Assembly (NCBI GenBank): GCA_905182165.1 | Contig: CAJJAK010000004.1 | Location: forward strand, 62,001-126,000 | Direction: 5' to 3' | DNA length: 64,000 bases | Source: an uncultured Paracoccaceae bacterium | GTDB taxonomy: Bacteria > Pseudomonadota > Alphaproteobacteria > Rhodobacterales > Rhodobacteraceae | Part shown: positions 41,800 through 52,668 of the stretch, piece by piece | Layout: the number at the start of each line of letters is the position of its first letter | How positions within the stretch are numbered: position 1 is the first letter of the stretch | Notes under the pieces: model-generated | Databases searched by the model: none | The model's input: only the letters and a program-made list of their open reading frames with translations | What the model was told of the DNA's origin: nothing | Made by a program: the position numbers and the translations under genes

Positions 41800-42393
41800 A
41801 TGAAAATATTTTATCGATTTTATTTATTGATACTCTTTTTACCATCTGTTGTGACTGCAGATCCAATAAGTTTAGAAAAACTAACTTTTAAATTTATCAT
41901 AAAAAACTTCTCTTTTACCAACATGATTAGTGATAACTCAAGATCTACTGGTCGTTTGTTAATTAAGAAACCAGGCAAGTTGAGAATGAAATATGAAGAG
42001 CCAAACGAAAGTGTTGTTTTAGTAAGTAGTGGATTAGTGACAATATTTGATCTTAAATCCAATGCCCCTCCTCAAAACTTCGCTTTAGAAAATTCACCAT
42101 TTAGAGTTTTATTATTTTCAGATCTGAGTTTGGAAATGTTTAATATGGGTGTTAATTATGATTCAGAGGAATCTAAAACAATATTAACTGTTAAAGATCT
42201 GAAAAACCAAAATGAGGGTTATATTGAGATGACATTTACCCTTAACCCAATTGTTTTAGAACAGTGGTTATTAGTAAACTCTATGGAAGAGAAAATAATT
42301 GTTAAACTAACCAATGTTTCCCTTGGTGGTAACATGAGCAACAATTTATTTGATGCAACACTAGAATTAGGAAAAATTAAAAATAATCGTTAG
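41800..42393 (+). CDS. lolA: Outer-membrane lipoprotein carrier protein LolA
   Basis: Periplasmic chaperone that ferries lipoproteins from LolCDE to the outer membrane, 197 residues, intact. A signal peptide (residues 1-20, ending VVTAD) is followed by the LolA fold: STGRLLIKKPGKLRMKYEEPNESVVLVSSGLVTIFD is the conserved RPGxxRWxYxxP-type block. Located directly after ftsK, the standard alphaproteobacterial position. Its stop abuts the stop of the AEC transporter gene with no gap. Confidence 0.9.
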   Translation: MKIFYRFYLLILFLPSVVTADPISLEKLTFKFIIKNFSFTNMISDNSRSTGRLLIKKPGKLRMKYEEPNESVVLVSSGLVTIFDLKSNAPPQNFALENSPFRVLLFSDLSLEMFNMGVNYDSEESKTILTVKDLKNQNEGYIEMTFTLNPIVLEQWLLVNSMEEKIIVKLTNVSLGGNMSNNLFDATLELGKIKNNR

Positions 42394-43295
42394 TTAGATC
42401 AGAAAGCTAAGAATTATTGGAATATAAAATACTGACATTAATGTGGAGATGATAACTAAACTAGCTACGTCATTTGGATTTCTATTGAATCTTTCTGAAA
42501 GTAAGTATGAAGTTACGGCTATTGGAGTGGTTAATTGTAAAATTAACACTGCCGCTGCTTCATCAATAGATTTAAAGCAAAAGCAACACTAACAGAAAAT
42601 AAAAGACAAATTAACGTTCTAAAGCATACAATTGAAAAACCTCTTGTTAGGTTTGTAAGCTTCAAACGAGCAACTGATACACCTAATGTGATTAACATAA
42701 GGGGGATAGCAATTTGACCAGTAAGCTCTAACGAGTTTGTTATAAAAATAGGGGTTTTGATATTAAAATATAGACATATTGCACCCAACACAGCACCCCA
42801 AACAATGGGCTCTTTTAATAATTTAGTTAGGTTTTTATCTCCACTTATTATCCAAATGCCCAGTGTTAAAGAAAAGATTGCCATTATTGCGAATATGATT
42901 ACCGCATAACTCAAACCATCGTTACCAAATGCAAAAAATGCTAGGGGTAATCCCAGGTTTCCAGTGTTTCCAAAAATCATTGGTGGTAAAAAAGTATGTA
43001 TATCAATTTTCATTAACTTAACGAAAAGGAAACAAAATATGGTTAAAAAAAGGTAGCTAAGCAATGTCGCAAAAATTATTGAGCTTAATACATTAGAGTC
43101 AATCTGCGTATTCATCAAAGACGTAAAGATTAAGCAAGGAAGAGCAATATTCATTGTTAATTTTGTAACAAATTTTATAGGATACTCTATTTCAGTCTTT
43201 TCCCAAAAATATCCAATTATTCCAAGAAAAAATACTGGAGAAATTATTTTTAACACTGTCAAAACTAAAAGCATAAATTTTCTCAAAAAAAACAA
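42394..43295 (-). CDS. AEC family transporter (auxin efflux carrier type; frameshifted)
   Basis: Ten-helix permease of the AEC family, about 300 residues. N-terminal repeat: IISPVFFLGIIGYFWEK and LTMNIALPCLIFTSLM; middle FGNTGNLGLPLAFFAFG; C-terminal repeat: ELTGQIAIPLMLITLGVS. AEC proteins move small organic acids or amino acids; substrate unknown. The frame breaks near 42570; the next frame gives SIDEAAAVLILQLTTPIAV and ends IPIILSFLI with stop 42394-42396. Confidence 0.87.
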
Positions 43296-43368
43296 ATTTC
43301 GTTACGGTGATGCATAGACTCTAATAGATTGAAAGACTATCATATAGCCAGTATATAAAGGATCACTG

Positions 43369-43695
43369 ATGATTAAGACAGCTGCTAAATATAATATTGG
43401 ACAAGTAGTAAAACATAAAAGACATCCATTTAGAGGTGTTGTTTTTGATATCGACCCAATATTTTCAAATACTGAAGAGTGGTGGCATTCAATTCCAGAG
43501 GATAGTCGACCAGCAAAAGAGCAGCCTTTTTATCATTTGTTGGCTGAAAATGATGAAACATATTATACAGCATATGTATCTGAACAAAACTTATTGATCG
43601 ATGACACAGGTGAGCCCGTTGAACATCCAGATATAGCCTCATTATTTGGGAAATTTCACGGAAACTATTATAATATTGAAGTTCAAATGAATTAA
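43369..43695 (+). CDS. hspQ: Heat shock protein HspQ
   Basis: A 108-residue HspQ/YccV (hemimethylated DNA-binding fold) protein, intact. Characteristic text: YNIGQVVKHKRHPFRGVVFDIDPIFSNTEEWW, EQPFYHLLAENDETYYTAYVSEQNL, and HPDIASLFGKF. HspQ is a specificity enhancer of Lon protease in Yersinia and binds hemimethylated oriC DNA in E. coli. Single gene between the AEC transporter (divergent) and carbonic anhydrase (convergent). Confidence 0.93.
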   Translation: MIKTAAKYNIGQVVKHKRHPFRGVVFDIDPIFSNTEEWWHSIPEDSRPAKEQPFYHLLAENDETYYTAYVSEQNLLIDDTGEPVEHPDIASLFGKFHGNYYNIEVQMN

Positions 43696-43725
43696 CTTGG
43701 CTTTTTTAAGTTGATTAATGTTTAT

Positions 43726-44370
43726 TTAATGAGATGAATTTTTTCTTTTTTTCATCATCAATTCTACATTTCCCTCACCGATGTCATTCCATAATCCATG
43801 TATAGTAAGAGCGCCACTTTCAACTGCACTTTTTACAAAGGGAAACCCAATAAGGTTTTCAAGTGATATAAGAACGCCCTCTTTTTCTAGCTCATTTATC
43901 TGCTCATCAGCTGTTTTGCTCTTGTCTATTCGCTCATAGCCGGGTTTTAAAATATTAATCCATTGTGAAATAAACTCATCATCATCTTTATTATTTTCTT
44001 TGTGGTTTGAGCAAATATTATGGCACATTCGTACCCCACCGCAATTTGAATGCCCTAAAATTATTATATGGGCCACGTTAAGGTTTTTTACAGCGTATTC
44101 TATTGCTGCTGAAGATCCATGATAATCTTCATTTGGGGCATATGGTGGAACTAAATTAGCTATATTCCGATGAATGAAAAACTCACCTGTTTCTGCTCCA
44201 AAAATTGATGTTATGTGTACTCTGCTATCACAACACGATATTACCATTGTGTTTTATTAATCATTGGTATAATAGTAATAAAACCATTTTTTATTTTTTT
44301 CGTATTCTGTATATTCCCAATTGTGATATCTTTCTATTAAATATTTGGGTATTGGTGAGATAATTGACAT
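43726..44370 (-). CDS. Beta-class carbonic anhydrase (frameshifted near 5' end)
   Basis: Zinc enzyme interconverting CO2 and bicarbonate, about 214 residues. Zinc ligands are in VISCCDSRVH and ILGHSNCGGVRM; the Asp-Arg dyad is in CDSR. EFFIHRNIANLVPPY is also typical. The true start is probably the ATG at 44370 (MSIISPIPKYLIERYHNWEYTEYEK). The frame then breaks near 44255-44265 just before MVISCCDSR. Divergent from the M17 peptidase gene across 141 bp of very AT-rich DNA. Confidence 0.88.
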
Positions 44371-44511
44371 TAATTTTACTACCGAGCTATTATTGGTTTT
44401 TCTTAAAGATATAATCTTAATTAATTATATTTAAAATACTTTTTATAATTAAAACATGGTTTAATTATAATAAATAAATAAATAATAATAGTAATTTTTA
44501 AGGAAACTTAG

Positions 44512-45907
44512 ATGGACCATTTTTCATTAGAAACTGAAAACGTTCACCCCATTAAAATAATTGATAAAGAAAACTTTAATCAATGGAATGAAAAACAATC
44601 AAGTTATGTACAAAATTGGGTGAAAACCAATGGTTTTAAAGGAGCTCTCTTTGACTTTCTTAATAATACCATCCAAATCTGGCTCTATTGACCAGGTATT
44701 ATTTGGTTGGGGTGAGAATGTAGATCGTTTGCGAGATAGGTTTCATTTTGCAAAAATTAGAGATCTGTTACGAAATGGTACTTATAGAATATCATATGCT
44801 CCTACTGGTTTTGATTTTACAGAAGCTTTTTTAGGTTGGGCGTTAAGTGGATACAAATTTGATAATTATAAGAAAATATTATCTGATGAAATTCACTTAG
44901 TATTAGAAAAGACTACAAATAAAATCCTTTTAAACTCTCTAATAAATGGGGAATATTTAACCCGTAATTTAATAAATATACCTGCATCCGACTTGGGACC
45001 TGAGGAGTTAGCAAATGAATCAAAAAAATTAGCTGATAAATTTGGCGCAAAATACTCGGTCACTGTTGGTGACGATCTGCTCGAAGAGAATTTTCCAATG
45101 ATACATGTTGTTGGAAGGGCATCAAAACAAGAGCCTAGATTGATTGATATAATTTGGGGTGATGAACGCTCATTCAAAGTAACATTGGTTGGAAAAGGAG
45201 TTTGTTTTGATACTGGAGGCCTAAATATAAAGCCAGGAAGTTCCATGGGTTTGATGAAGAAAGATATGGGTGGAGCGGCTACGGTTCTTGGGCTAGCGAG
45301 TATGATAATGGAAGCAAAATTAGATGTAAGATTGAGAGTTCTTATACCAGCTGTTGAAAATTCAATATCTTCAGATTCATTTCGGCCACAAGATATATTA
45401 CATTCTAGAAAAGGTTTAACTGTTGAGGTTAATAATACAGATGCGGAGGGCCGACTTGTTTTGGCTGATGCGCTGTCTTTCGCAGATGAAGAACAGCCAG
45501 ATCTTTTGATTTGTATGGCGACATTAACGGGTGCAGCACGAGTGGCATTAGGCCCTGATATAGCTCCATTTTTTACCAATGATGATAATTTTGCTCAAAA
45601 AATAATGGATAATGGGAAAAAGTATTATGATCCTGTTTGGAGAATGCCTTTTTGGGATCCATATGAGAAAATGATTGAGCCAGAAGTAGCTGATTTAGAT
45701 AATGCCCCAAAATCAAGTTTTGCAGGATCAGTTACGGCAGCATTGTTCTTAAGAAGGTTTGTAGAAAAGTCAAAAATATTTGTGCATTTCGATATTTTTG
45801 GGTGGTCGGAGACCAGAAAGATTGCAAGACCAAAAGGTGGTGTCGGAATGGCATCAAGAACGTTATTTCATTTGATTAAAGATCATACTGAAAAAAATAA
45901 TGGATAA
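44512..45907 (+). CDS. M17 leucyl aminopeptidase family protein (frameshifted)
   Basis: Cytosolic dimetal aminopeptidase of about 465 residues. Metal and catalytic motifs: LVGKGVCFDTGGLNIKPGSSMGLMKKDMGGAA and the M17 signature NTDAEGRLVLADALSFAD; then LTGAARVALG and SFAGSVTAALFLRRF. The N-terminal part from ATG 44512 (MDHFSLETENVHPIKII) and the main frame join near 44640. Overlaps the NlpC/P60 gene by 8 nt, implying a peptide-degradation or murein-recycling pair. A Shine-Dalgarno AAGGA lies 8 nt upstream of the start. Confidence 0.9.
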
Positions 45908-46742
45908 AAGATTGCTCCCAGCAAATGAACGAGTGGGTTGGGTAGGTGCTAAACCCATGTGTGATGCACCAAATTTGGTCAAAGGTACAGTAAAGGTAGT
46001 TACTGATAGTTTTGTGAATATTTTATCTTCACCAAATGGGGTAAGAATTAGACAACTTCTTTATGGAAGTAGGTTCCGAGTTTTAGAGGAGAAAGATAAT
46101 TTTTCTTTTGGGTTTAGTGAGAGTGATGGGTATGTTGGGTATATAGAAAGTACTAGTTTAGGGAAGAAAGGTCAAAGTTTGACTCATTGGGTTTCTGCCT
46201 TGGCAACGCATGTTTACGCCAAACCTGATATCAAGAAAGAATACAGAAAAGTGTTATCTTTTGGCTCAAAGTTGGAAATAGAAAGTGCCACTGTCGATTT
46301 TTTTAAAACAACTGATGGTGGTTATATCCCTAAAGTACACTTAAAGGAGATAGGTACATTTTATTCTGACCCGGCAAAAGTGGCTGAGAAATTTTTAGAT
46401 GTACCATATCTTTGGGGGGGTAATAGCTGTTGGGGAATTGACTGCTCGGGCATCATACAGATGGCATTATCTAGCTGTTCGATCATATGTCCTGGGGATA
46501 GTGATCAACAAGAAGCGTCATTTGAACAAATTCCAACCACTGTTAATTTTAATAGGAATGACTTAATTTTTTGGGATGGACATGTGGCTCTAATCATTAG
46601 TTCTTCTCATCTAATTCATGCTAATGCTTTTAATATGTCTGTTAAAGTTGAATTAATAGAAAAGGTAATTGAAAGAATCAAATTTAAGGGTGATGGTGAC
46701 TTCACATATTTGAATCGTAAAAAGTTAATCTATCTTTACTGA
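45900..46742 (+). CDS. NlpC/P60 family cysteine peptidase with SH3-like domains
   Basis: A 280-residue protein without a signal peptide: two SH3-like segments (residues ~25-85 and ~95-150), then an NlpC/P60 domain (residues ~155-260). Catalytic Cys in WGGNSCWGIDCSGIIQMAL, His in WDGHVALII, and the polar third residue in HANAFN. Such enzymes cut gamma-D-Glu-diamino acid bonds in murein peptides. The cytoplasmic location and coupling to the M17 aminopeptidase suggest recycling of imported murein peptides; this is inference. The gene is intact. Confidence 0.9.
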   Translation: MDKRLLPANERVGWVGAKPMCDAPNLVKGTVKVVTDSFVNILSSPNGVRIRQLLYGSRFRVLEEKDNFSFGFSESDGYVGYIESTSLGKKGQSLTHWVSALATHVYAKPDIKKEYRKVLSFGSKLEIESATVDFFKTTDGGYIPKVHLKEIGTFYSDPAKVAEKFLDVPYLWGGNSCWGIDCSGIIQMALSSCSIICPGDSDQQEASFEQIPTTVNFNRNDLIFWDGHVALIISSSHLIHANAFNMSVKVELIEKVIERIKFKGDGDFTYLNRKKLIYLY

Positions 46743-47078
46743 TTTGATTAATTTTTTATCAAAAAATCTCAATAACGCCACTAAATCATTACCACGTTTT
46801 AATATCTGACCATCTATTCCTAAAATCAAATACTGACTTTGCTTCAAGAAAAGTTTAGGTCTTTTTTCAATTCGATAAATTGGATTTTCTGAGGTTCTCT
46901 TGAAAATTGAAAAAACAGCAAATTCTCTTAAAGAAGAAATACCGTAATCTCTCCACTCCCCAGATGCCACCATCTTTCCATATACTGAAAGTATTGGTGT
47001 GAGTTCTGTCCTATGAAAGCTAATAATTTCAGGTAATTTTTTTGAGGTAGTATGATTTGATACAAAGTGCAGATTCAT
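46725..47078 (-). CDS. DUF2794 domain protein
   Basis: A 117-residue protein of the DUF2794 family, widespread in alphaproteobacteria. The conserved core reads ISFHRTELTPILSVYGKMVASGEWRDYGI, then FSIFKRTSENPIYRIEKRP and LGIDGQILKRGNDL. Function is not known. Convergent with the NlpC/P60 gene, overlapping its end by 18 nt, and divergent from ggt. Confidence 0.9.
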   Translation of the reverse strand: MNLHFVSNHTTSKKLPEIISFHRTELTPILSVYGKMVASGEWRDYGISSLREFAVFSIFKRTSENPIYRIEKRPKLFLKQSQYLILGIDGQILKRGNDLVALLRFFDKKLIKSVKID

Positions 47079-47212
47079 AAATTTGAGTGTAGCAGTTTTA
47101 CTTTAGTTATCAAGGTATCAGATTGCTATATTAAGTTTTCATTTAGCAATTGATCGATAATAAATAGTGATTAGAGTGTTATTATAAATATTAATTTGGG
47201 TTAGGACAAATA

Positions 47213-48793
47213 ATGCGTGATTTTCAAGTTGGTGGGCGATCTTCAGTTTTTGCAGAAAATGGTATGTGTGCAACTTCCACTCCGCTTGCCGCAAAAGTAG
47301 CTGTGCAGTTACTAGAATCTGGTGGAAATGCAATTGACGCGGCTATAGGAGCTGCAGTCTTACTGGGTTTTTGTGAGCCGCAATCTACTGGAATTGGAGG
47401 GGATTGCTTTGTTTTGGTTCAACCGCCAAATAAAACAAAACCAGTGGCTTTAAACGGTTCTGGGCGATCACCTTTAGGTTTGGATTCAGAAAAAATGCGA
47501 AGTTCTGGCTTTGATTCAATGCCACTCTATGGAGTTGAGTCCGTAACGGTTCCAGGAGCGATTGATGCATTCTGCCAACTTTCAAATGATTGGGGCAGAA
47601 AAGGCCTTAAATTTAGCCTTGCACCAGCAATTAATTATGCTGAAAACGGAATTGTAGTTGGGCCACGGACTGCATTTGATTGGGCTAATTCTGCTTCAAT
47701 CTTGAAAGGTGACGCTAGGGATCATTTCCTAATAAATGATAAAGCCCCTTTGGCTGGTCAAATCTTTAGGGCCCCACGGCAAGCAGAGGTTTTGCGATTA
47801 ATTTCAAAAAATGGAAGAGCTGGATTTTATGAAGGAGAAGTTGCCAATGATATGGTTAACTCCTTAAATAGTTTAGGTGGCGTTCATACTTTAGAAGATT
47901 TTGCTCAAACAAATTGCAATTATTGCGAAACCATAAATGGTTTCTATGGGGGGTATGAGTTAATTGAACATCCTCCAAATGGGCAAGGTGCCACAGCCTT
48001 GTTAATGGCTAATATATTAAGCAATTTTGATTTAAAATCATTAGAGCCTTTTGGTATAAAGCGAACTCATATTGAAACAGAAGCTGCAAAATTAGCTTAC
48101 GATGCACGGGATAGGTTTATTGCGGATTTTGATTATACTGAACGACTTGCGCACATGGGTCAATAGATGTTGCAAATAAACTGATTTGCGCTGATTGATC
48201 CAATTAAAGCAACATATTTTAAAGAAGAAACGCTGGGTTCTGTTCATAAAGATACAGTTTATTTGACTGTAGTTGATAAAGATCAAATGGCTGTATCAAT
48301 GATTTATTCTATTTTTCATAGCTTTGGATCGGGTATGGCTTCAAAGAAATTTGGTATAAATTTTCAAAATAGGGGAGCGGGATTTACGTTAGAAAGAGGG
48401 CATCCAAATGAGGCAGCTGGGTTTAAAAGACCAATGCATACTATCATTCCTGGCATATTGCGTCAGTCTGATAAATTCACAATGCCGTTTGGAGTAATGG
48501 GCGGGGCATATCAGCCAAATGGTCATGTTCGCTACATGTCTAATTTAGTAGATTTTGATATGAATATTCAGGAAGCTATAGATGGCCCAAGATCTTTCTA
48601 TGACAATGGTGATTTAATGTTAGAAAGAGGTTATACTAATTTAGTACGGGATGGTTTAAAAAATATGGGGCATAAAGTTGAAGTACCAAATTCTCCAATA
48701 GGTGGTGGGCAGGCAATAAAAATTAATTGGGAGCAAGGTGTATTGGAAGGTGCATCAGACCCGCGTAAGGACGGATGTGCTATTGGTTATTAG
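47213..48793 (+). CDS. Gamma-glutamyltransferase family protein (frameshifted)
   Basis: Ntn-hydrolase of about 527 residues. Large-subunit blocks: GMCATSTPLAAKVAVQLLESGGNAIDAAIGAAVLLGFCEPQSTGIGGDCF and GYELIEHPPNGQGATALLMANIL. The autoprocessing nucleophile Thr is expected at DTVYLTVVDKD, early in the second frame, followed by NRGAGFTLERGHPNEAAG and FGVMGGAYQPNGHVR. The frame breaks between 48165 and 48245 with at least two indels. There is no signal peptide, so it is a cytoplasmic relative of GGT or acylases. Substrate not determinable. Confidence 0.88.
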
Positions 48794-48797
48794 GTGA

Positions 48798-49821
48798 TTA
48801 CCCTTTTTTAAGAATTTTTTGTCCTAAAACTTCAGCAATTTGTACTGCATTGAGGGCTGCACCTTTTCTTAAATTATCAGAAACACACCATAGATTTAAA
48901 CCATTTTCAATCGTACTATCCTGTCTTATTCTACTTATATAGGTAGCAAACTCACCAACACATTCGATTGGAGTAGTGTATCCGCCACTTTCGCGTGTAT
49001 CTACTATAATTATTCCAGGAGCTTCTCGTAGTATACTTCGTGCCTCATCTTCATCTAAGAATTCTTCAAATTCTATATTTACAGCTTCAGAATGCCCTAC
49101 AAAAACAGGCACTCTCACGCAGGTGGCTGTAACCTTAATTGATTTATCGATTATTTTTTTTGTTGTCAGCAGCCATTTTCCATTCTTCTTTGGTAGTTCC
49201 ATCTTCCATAAACTCGTCAATATGTGGAATTACGTTAAAAGCAATTTGCTTGGGATAAACCTTTGGCGCCACTCCTTGCCCTGGAACATAAATACCCTTT
49301 GTTTGATTCCAAAGCTCATCAATTGCTTCTTTTCCAGAGCCAGAGACAGACTGATATGTACTGACCACAACACGCTTTATTCTTGCTCTATCGTGTAGAG
49401 GTTTAAGTGCTACTACCATCTGAGCAGTTGAGCAATTTGGGTTAGATATGATATTCTTTTTAGAATAACCAAAAATAGCCTCTGGATTTACTTCTGGAAC
49501 TATTAATGGAACCTCGGGATCGTAACGGTATAGTGATGAGTTATCGATAACAACGCAGCCTGATTTAGCGGCTTTGGGTGCGTAAATTTTTGTAGCATCT
49601 GATCCAATAGCAAATAATGCTATATCCCACCCACTGAAGTTAAACGTTTCAAGGTTTTGGATTTTCAAAATACTATCTGCAAAGGTGACCTCGGTACCTA
49701 TTGATTTTCGAGATGCTACAACAGCAATTTTGTTAATTGGAAATTCACGTTCTGCTAAAATATTGAGCATTTCTCTACCAACGTTACCAGTAGCTCCAAC
49801 AACAACAATGTTATAACCCAT
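48798..49821 (-). CDS. asd: Aspartate-semialdehyde dehydrogenase Asd (frameshifted)
   Basis: NADP-dependent enzyme of the lysine/threonine/methionine/diaminopimelate pathway, about 340 residues. NADP loop VVVGATGNVGREML, catalytic Cys in ISNPNCSTAQMVVALKPLH, TYQSVSGSGKEAIDEL, and second frame KVTATCVRVPVFVGHSEAVNIEFE with the catalytic His. The frame breaks near 49165 in an A-rich stretch (on the coding strand) after WKMAADNKK. Convergent with ggt. With the probable DapC gene upstream, the window holds two diaminopimelate steps. Confidence 0.93.
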
Positions 49822-50002
49822 TTTAAGTACTCCAATTTTAGTTATTTTTGGAATAATAATGCGTAGATAAAGTAAAAGAGATTTTATTGGAACTCACATA
49901 AAATTTATTTTGCCATAAAATATTATATTTCGTTTAAATCATAAATTTGTTATAGGCTTTTTATGTAACATTTGGTTTAAATTATTTATTAGGGGAAAAA
50001 CT

Positions 50003-50239
50003 ATGAATTGTGTGTTTGTTCAAATTCGTTGCAAGCCAGGAAAAATTTTTAAAGTTGCTGAAGAAATAACTTTAAAAGAAATTCAATCAGAATTGTATTC
50101 CACTAGTGGAACATTCGATCTTTTATTGAAGTTATATATTCCTGATGACAAGGATTCAGGTGAATTTATTAATGATAACTTATTAAGTATAAAAGGTATT
50201 AAACGAACACTTACTACTTTGACGTTTAAAGCATTTTAA
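50003..50239 (+). CDS. Stand-alone Lrp/AsnC ligand-binding domain protein
   Basis: A 78-residue protein matching only the C-terminal RAM (effector-binding) domain of Lrp/AsnC regulators: VFVQIRCKPGKIFKVAEEI, STSGTFDLLLKLYI, INDNLLSIKGIKRTLTTLTF. There is no helix-turn-helix. Such proteins assemble like Lrp and may sense amino acids or modulate full-length regulators. Intact, with an AGGGGAAAAACT leader before the ATG. Divergent from asd, which hints at an amino-acid link but proves nothing. Confidence 0.85.
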   Translation: MNCVFVQIRCKPGKIFKVAEEITLKEIQSELYSTSGTFDLLLKLYIPDDKDSGEFINDNLLSIKGIKRTLTTLTFKAF

Positions 50240-50300
50240 AAACCTTAATGATAAAATACAAACCTGAGAAATTATAAATTATAAAGCGCAGAATGATAAT

Positions 50301-51341
50301 ATGAAAAAGGACATGGGCTTTTCTAAAAGTTTATTAACCTGGTATGACAAAAATGCCCGAGTTATGCCTTGGAGGCTTCCACCAAATTCGCAACAAGAAC
50401 CAAATCCGTATTTTATATGGTTGTCTGAAATAATGTTGCAACAAACAACGGTTGCGACTGTTTCATCATATTTTAATAAATTTATCATAAAATGGCCGAA
50501 CATAATTGACCTATCAAATGCGGATGACAATGATGTTATGGCGAGCTGGGCTGGGCTTGGGTACTATGCAAGAGCTAGAAATTTATTAAAATGTGCGAGA
50601 ATAATTGTAGCCCAATATAATGGATTTTTTCCTAAGTCTTATGAAGAACTGATAAAGCTTCCAGGTATTGGACCTTATACTGCATCAGCAATTTCATCTA
50701 TTGCTTTTTCAAAACCATATGCTGTCTTGGATGGTAATGTAGAAAGAGTAATGTCACGATATTATTCTATTTTGAACCCTTTGCCGGCGAGCAAGGGAGA
50801 GCTAAAAATTTTGGCTCAATCTAACCTTCACGCCCATCGGCCTGGTGATCATAATCAGGCAATAATGGATTTAGGTGCAACGATCTGCACACCAACAAAA
50901 CCCAACTGTATTGGATGTCCGGTTAACTCTGCTTGTAAAGCATATATAATAGGTAATGCAGAGTCATTGCCAAAAAAGTTACCTAAAAAGAAAAAGCCAT
51001 TAAAGTTTGGTTCGCTATTTATAGGTGTTCACCCAACAAATGGGTTTTTAGTAGAGAGACGCAAAGAAAGTGGTTTATTAGGGGGTATGTTGAGTTGGCC
51101 GTCTACGGACTGGTCTAGTCGCCAAAGCTCAGACCCTCCTTTACCTGCTGATTGGGTACCTATTATAGGTCTTGTCCAACATACATTTACACATTTCAAT
51201 TTAGAATTAAATATATTTAAAGCTACCATTAAACGCTCTGTAGACCCATACTTTTTTATTCCAACTGAATGCTTTAATTCTAATGATATGCCAACAGTAA
51301 TGCGGAAAGCCTTTGATTTATATTTGAATTCAGAGCATTGA
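50301..51341 (+). CDS. mutY: A/G-specific adenine glycosylase MutY
   Basis: DNA repair glycosylase removing A opposite 8-oxoG, 346 residues, intact. Catalytic Glu in WLSEIMLQQTTVATV, helix-hairpin-helix LPGIGPYTASAISSIAF, catalytic Asp in VLDGNVERVMSRY, and the 4Fe-4S cluster cysteines in CTPTKPNCIGCPVNSAC. The C-terminal NUDIX-like domain includes GLLGGMLSWPSTDW and QHTFTHFNLEL, used for 8-oxoG recognition. It follows the Lrp-like gene by 61 nt. Confidence 0.95.
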   Translation: MKKDMGFSKSLLTWYDKNARVMPWRLPPNSQQEPNPYFIWLSEIMLQQTTVATVSSYFNKFIIKWPNIIDLSNADDNDVMASWAGLGYYARARNLLKCARIIVAQYNGFFPKSYEELIKLPGIGPYTASAISSIAFSKPYAVLDGNVERVMSRYYSILNPLPASKGELKILAQSNLHAHRPGDHNQAIMDLGATICTPTKPNCIGCPVNSACKAYIIGNAESLPKKLPKKKKPLKFGSLFIGVHPTNGFLVERRKESGLLGGMLSWPSTDWSSRQSSDPPLPADWVPIIGLVQHTFTHFNLELNIFKATIKRSVDPYFFIPTECFNSNDMPTVMRKAFDLYLNSEH

Positions 51342-51343
51342 TC

Positions 51344-51374
51344 AAAAAAAACCCCCACGCAAAGAGCGTGGGGG
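51344..51374 (-). terminator. Intrinsic terminator of ccrM
   Basis: On the minus strand, a 9-bp GC-rich stem (CCCCCACGC pairing with GCGTGGGGG, loop TCTTT) is followed by eight T residues. The T run is on the minus strand, so it ends the ccrM transcript 80 nt after its stop. It begins 3 nt from the mutY stop; mutY RNA would form the same hairpin but lacks a downstream U run. Confidence 0.9.
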
Positions 51375-51454
51375 AGTTAAGGTTTAGTGGTCAGGCCACA
51401 GGCACCATTTTTATTGGCTTATTATGTTATAATTTGCCAAAAATTCTCTTATTT

Positions 51455-52591
<1,137 letters not shown>

Positions 52592-52607
52592 TTATTTACC
52601 ACAACAT

Positions 52608-52623
52608 GAGTCAAAGATGATTC
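52608..52623. promoter_or_regulatory. Paired GANTC methylation sites upstream of ccrM
   Basis: GAGTC (52608-52612) and GATTC (52619-52623) lie about 47-62 nt upstream of the ccrM start codon, in the short gap to rnhB. In Caulobacter, GANTC sites near the ccrM promoter are known to make its transcription sensitive to its own methylation. The sites are seen directly; regulation here is inference. Confidence 0.45.
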
Positions 52624-52668
52624 GGCGTCAATTCTTTTTTTAAATCAATAGGTTAGATATTTTTCTTG

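Noticed and set aside
49144..49398. Plus-strand open frame opposite asd
   Set aside because: The minus-strand frame carries clear Asd motifs, so this is a shadow.
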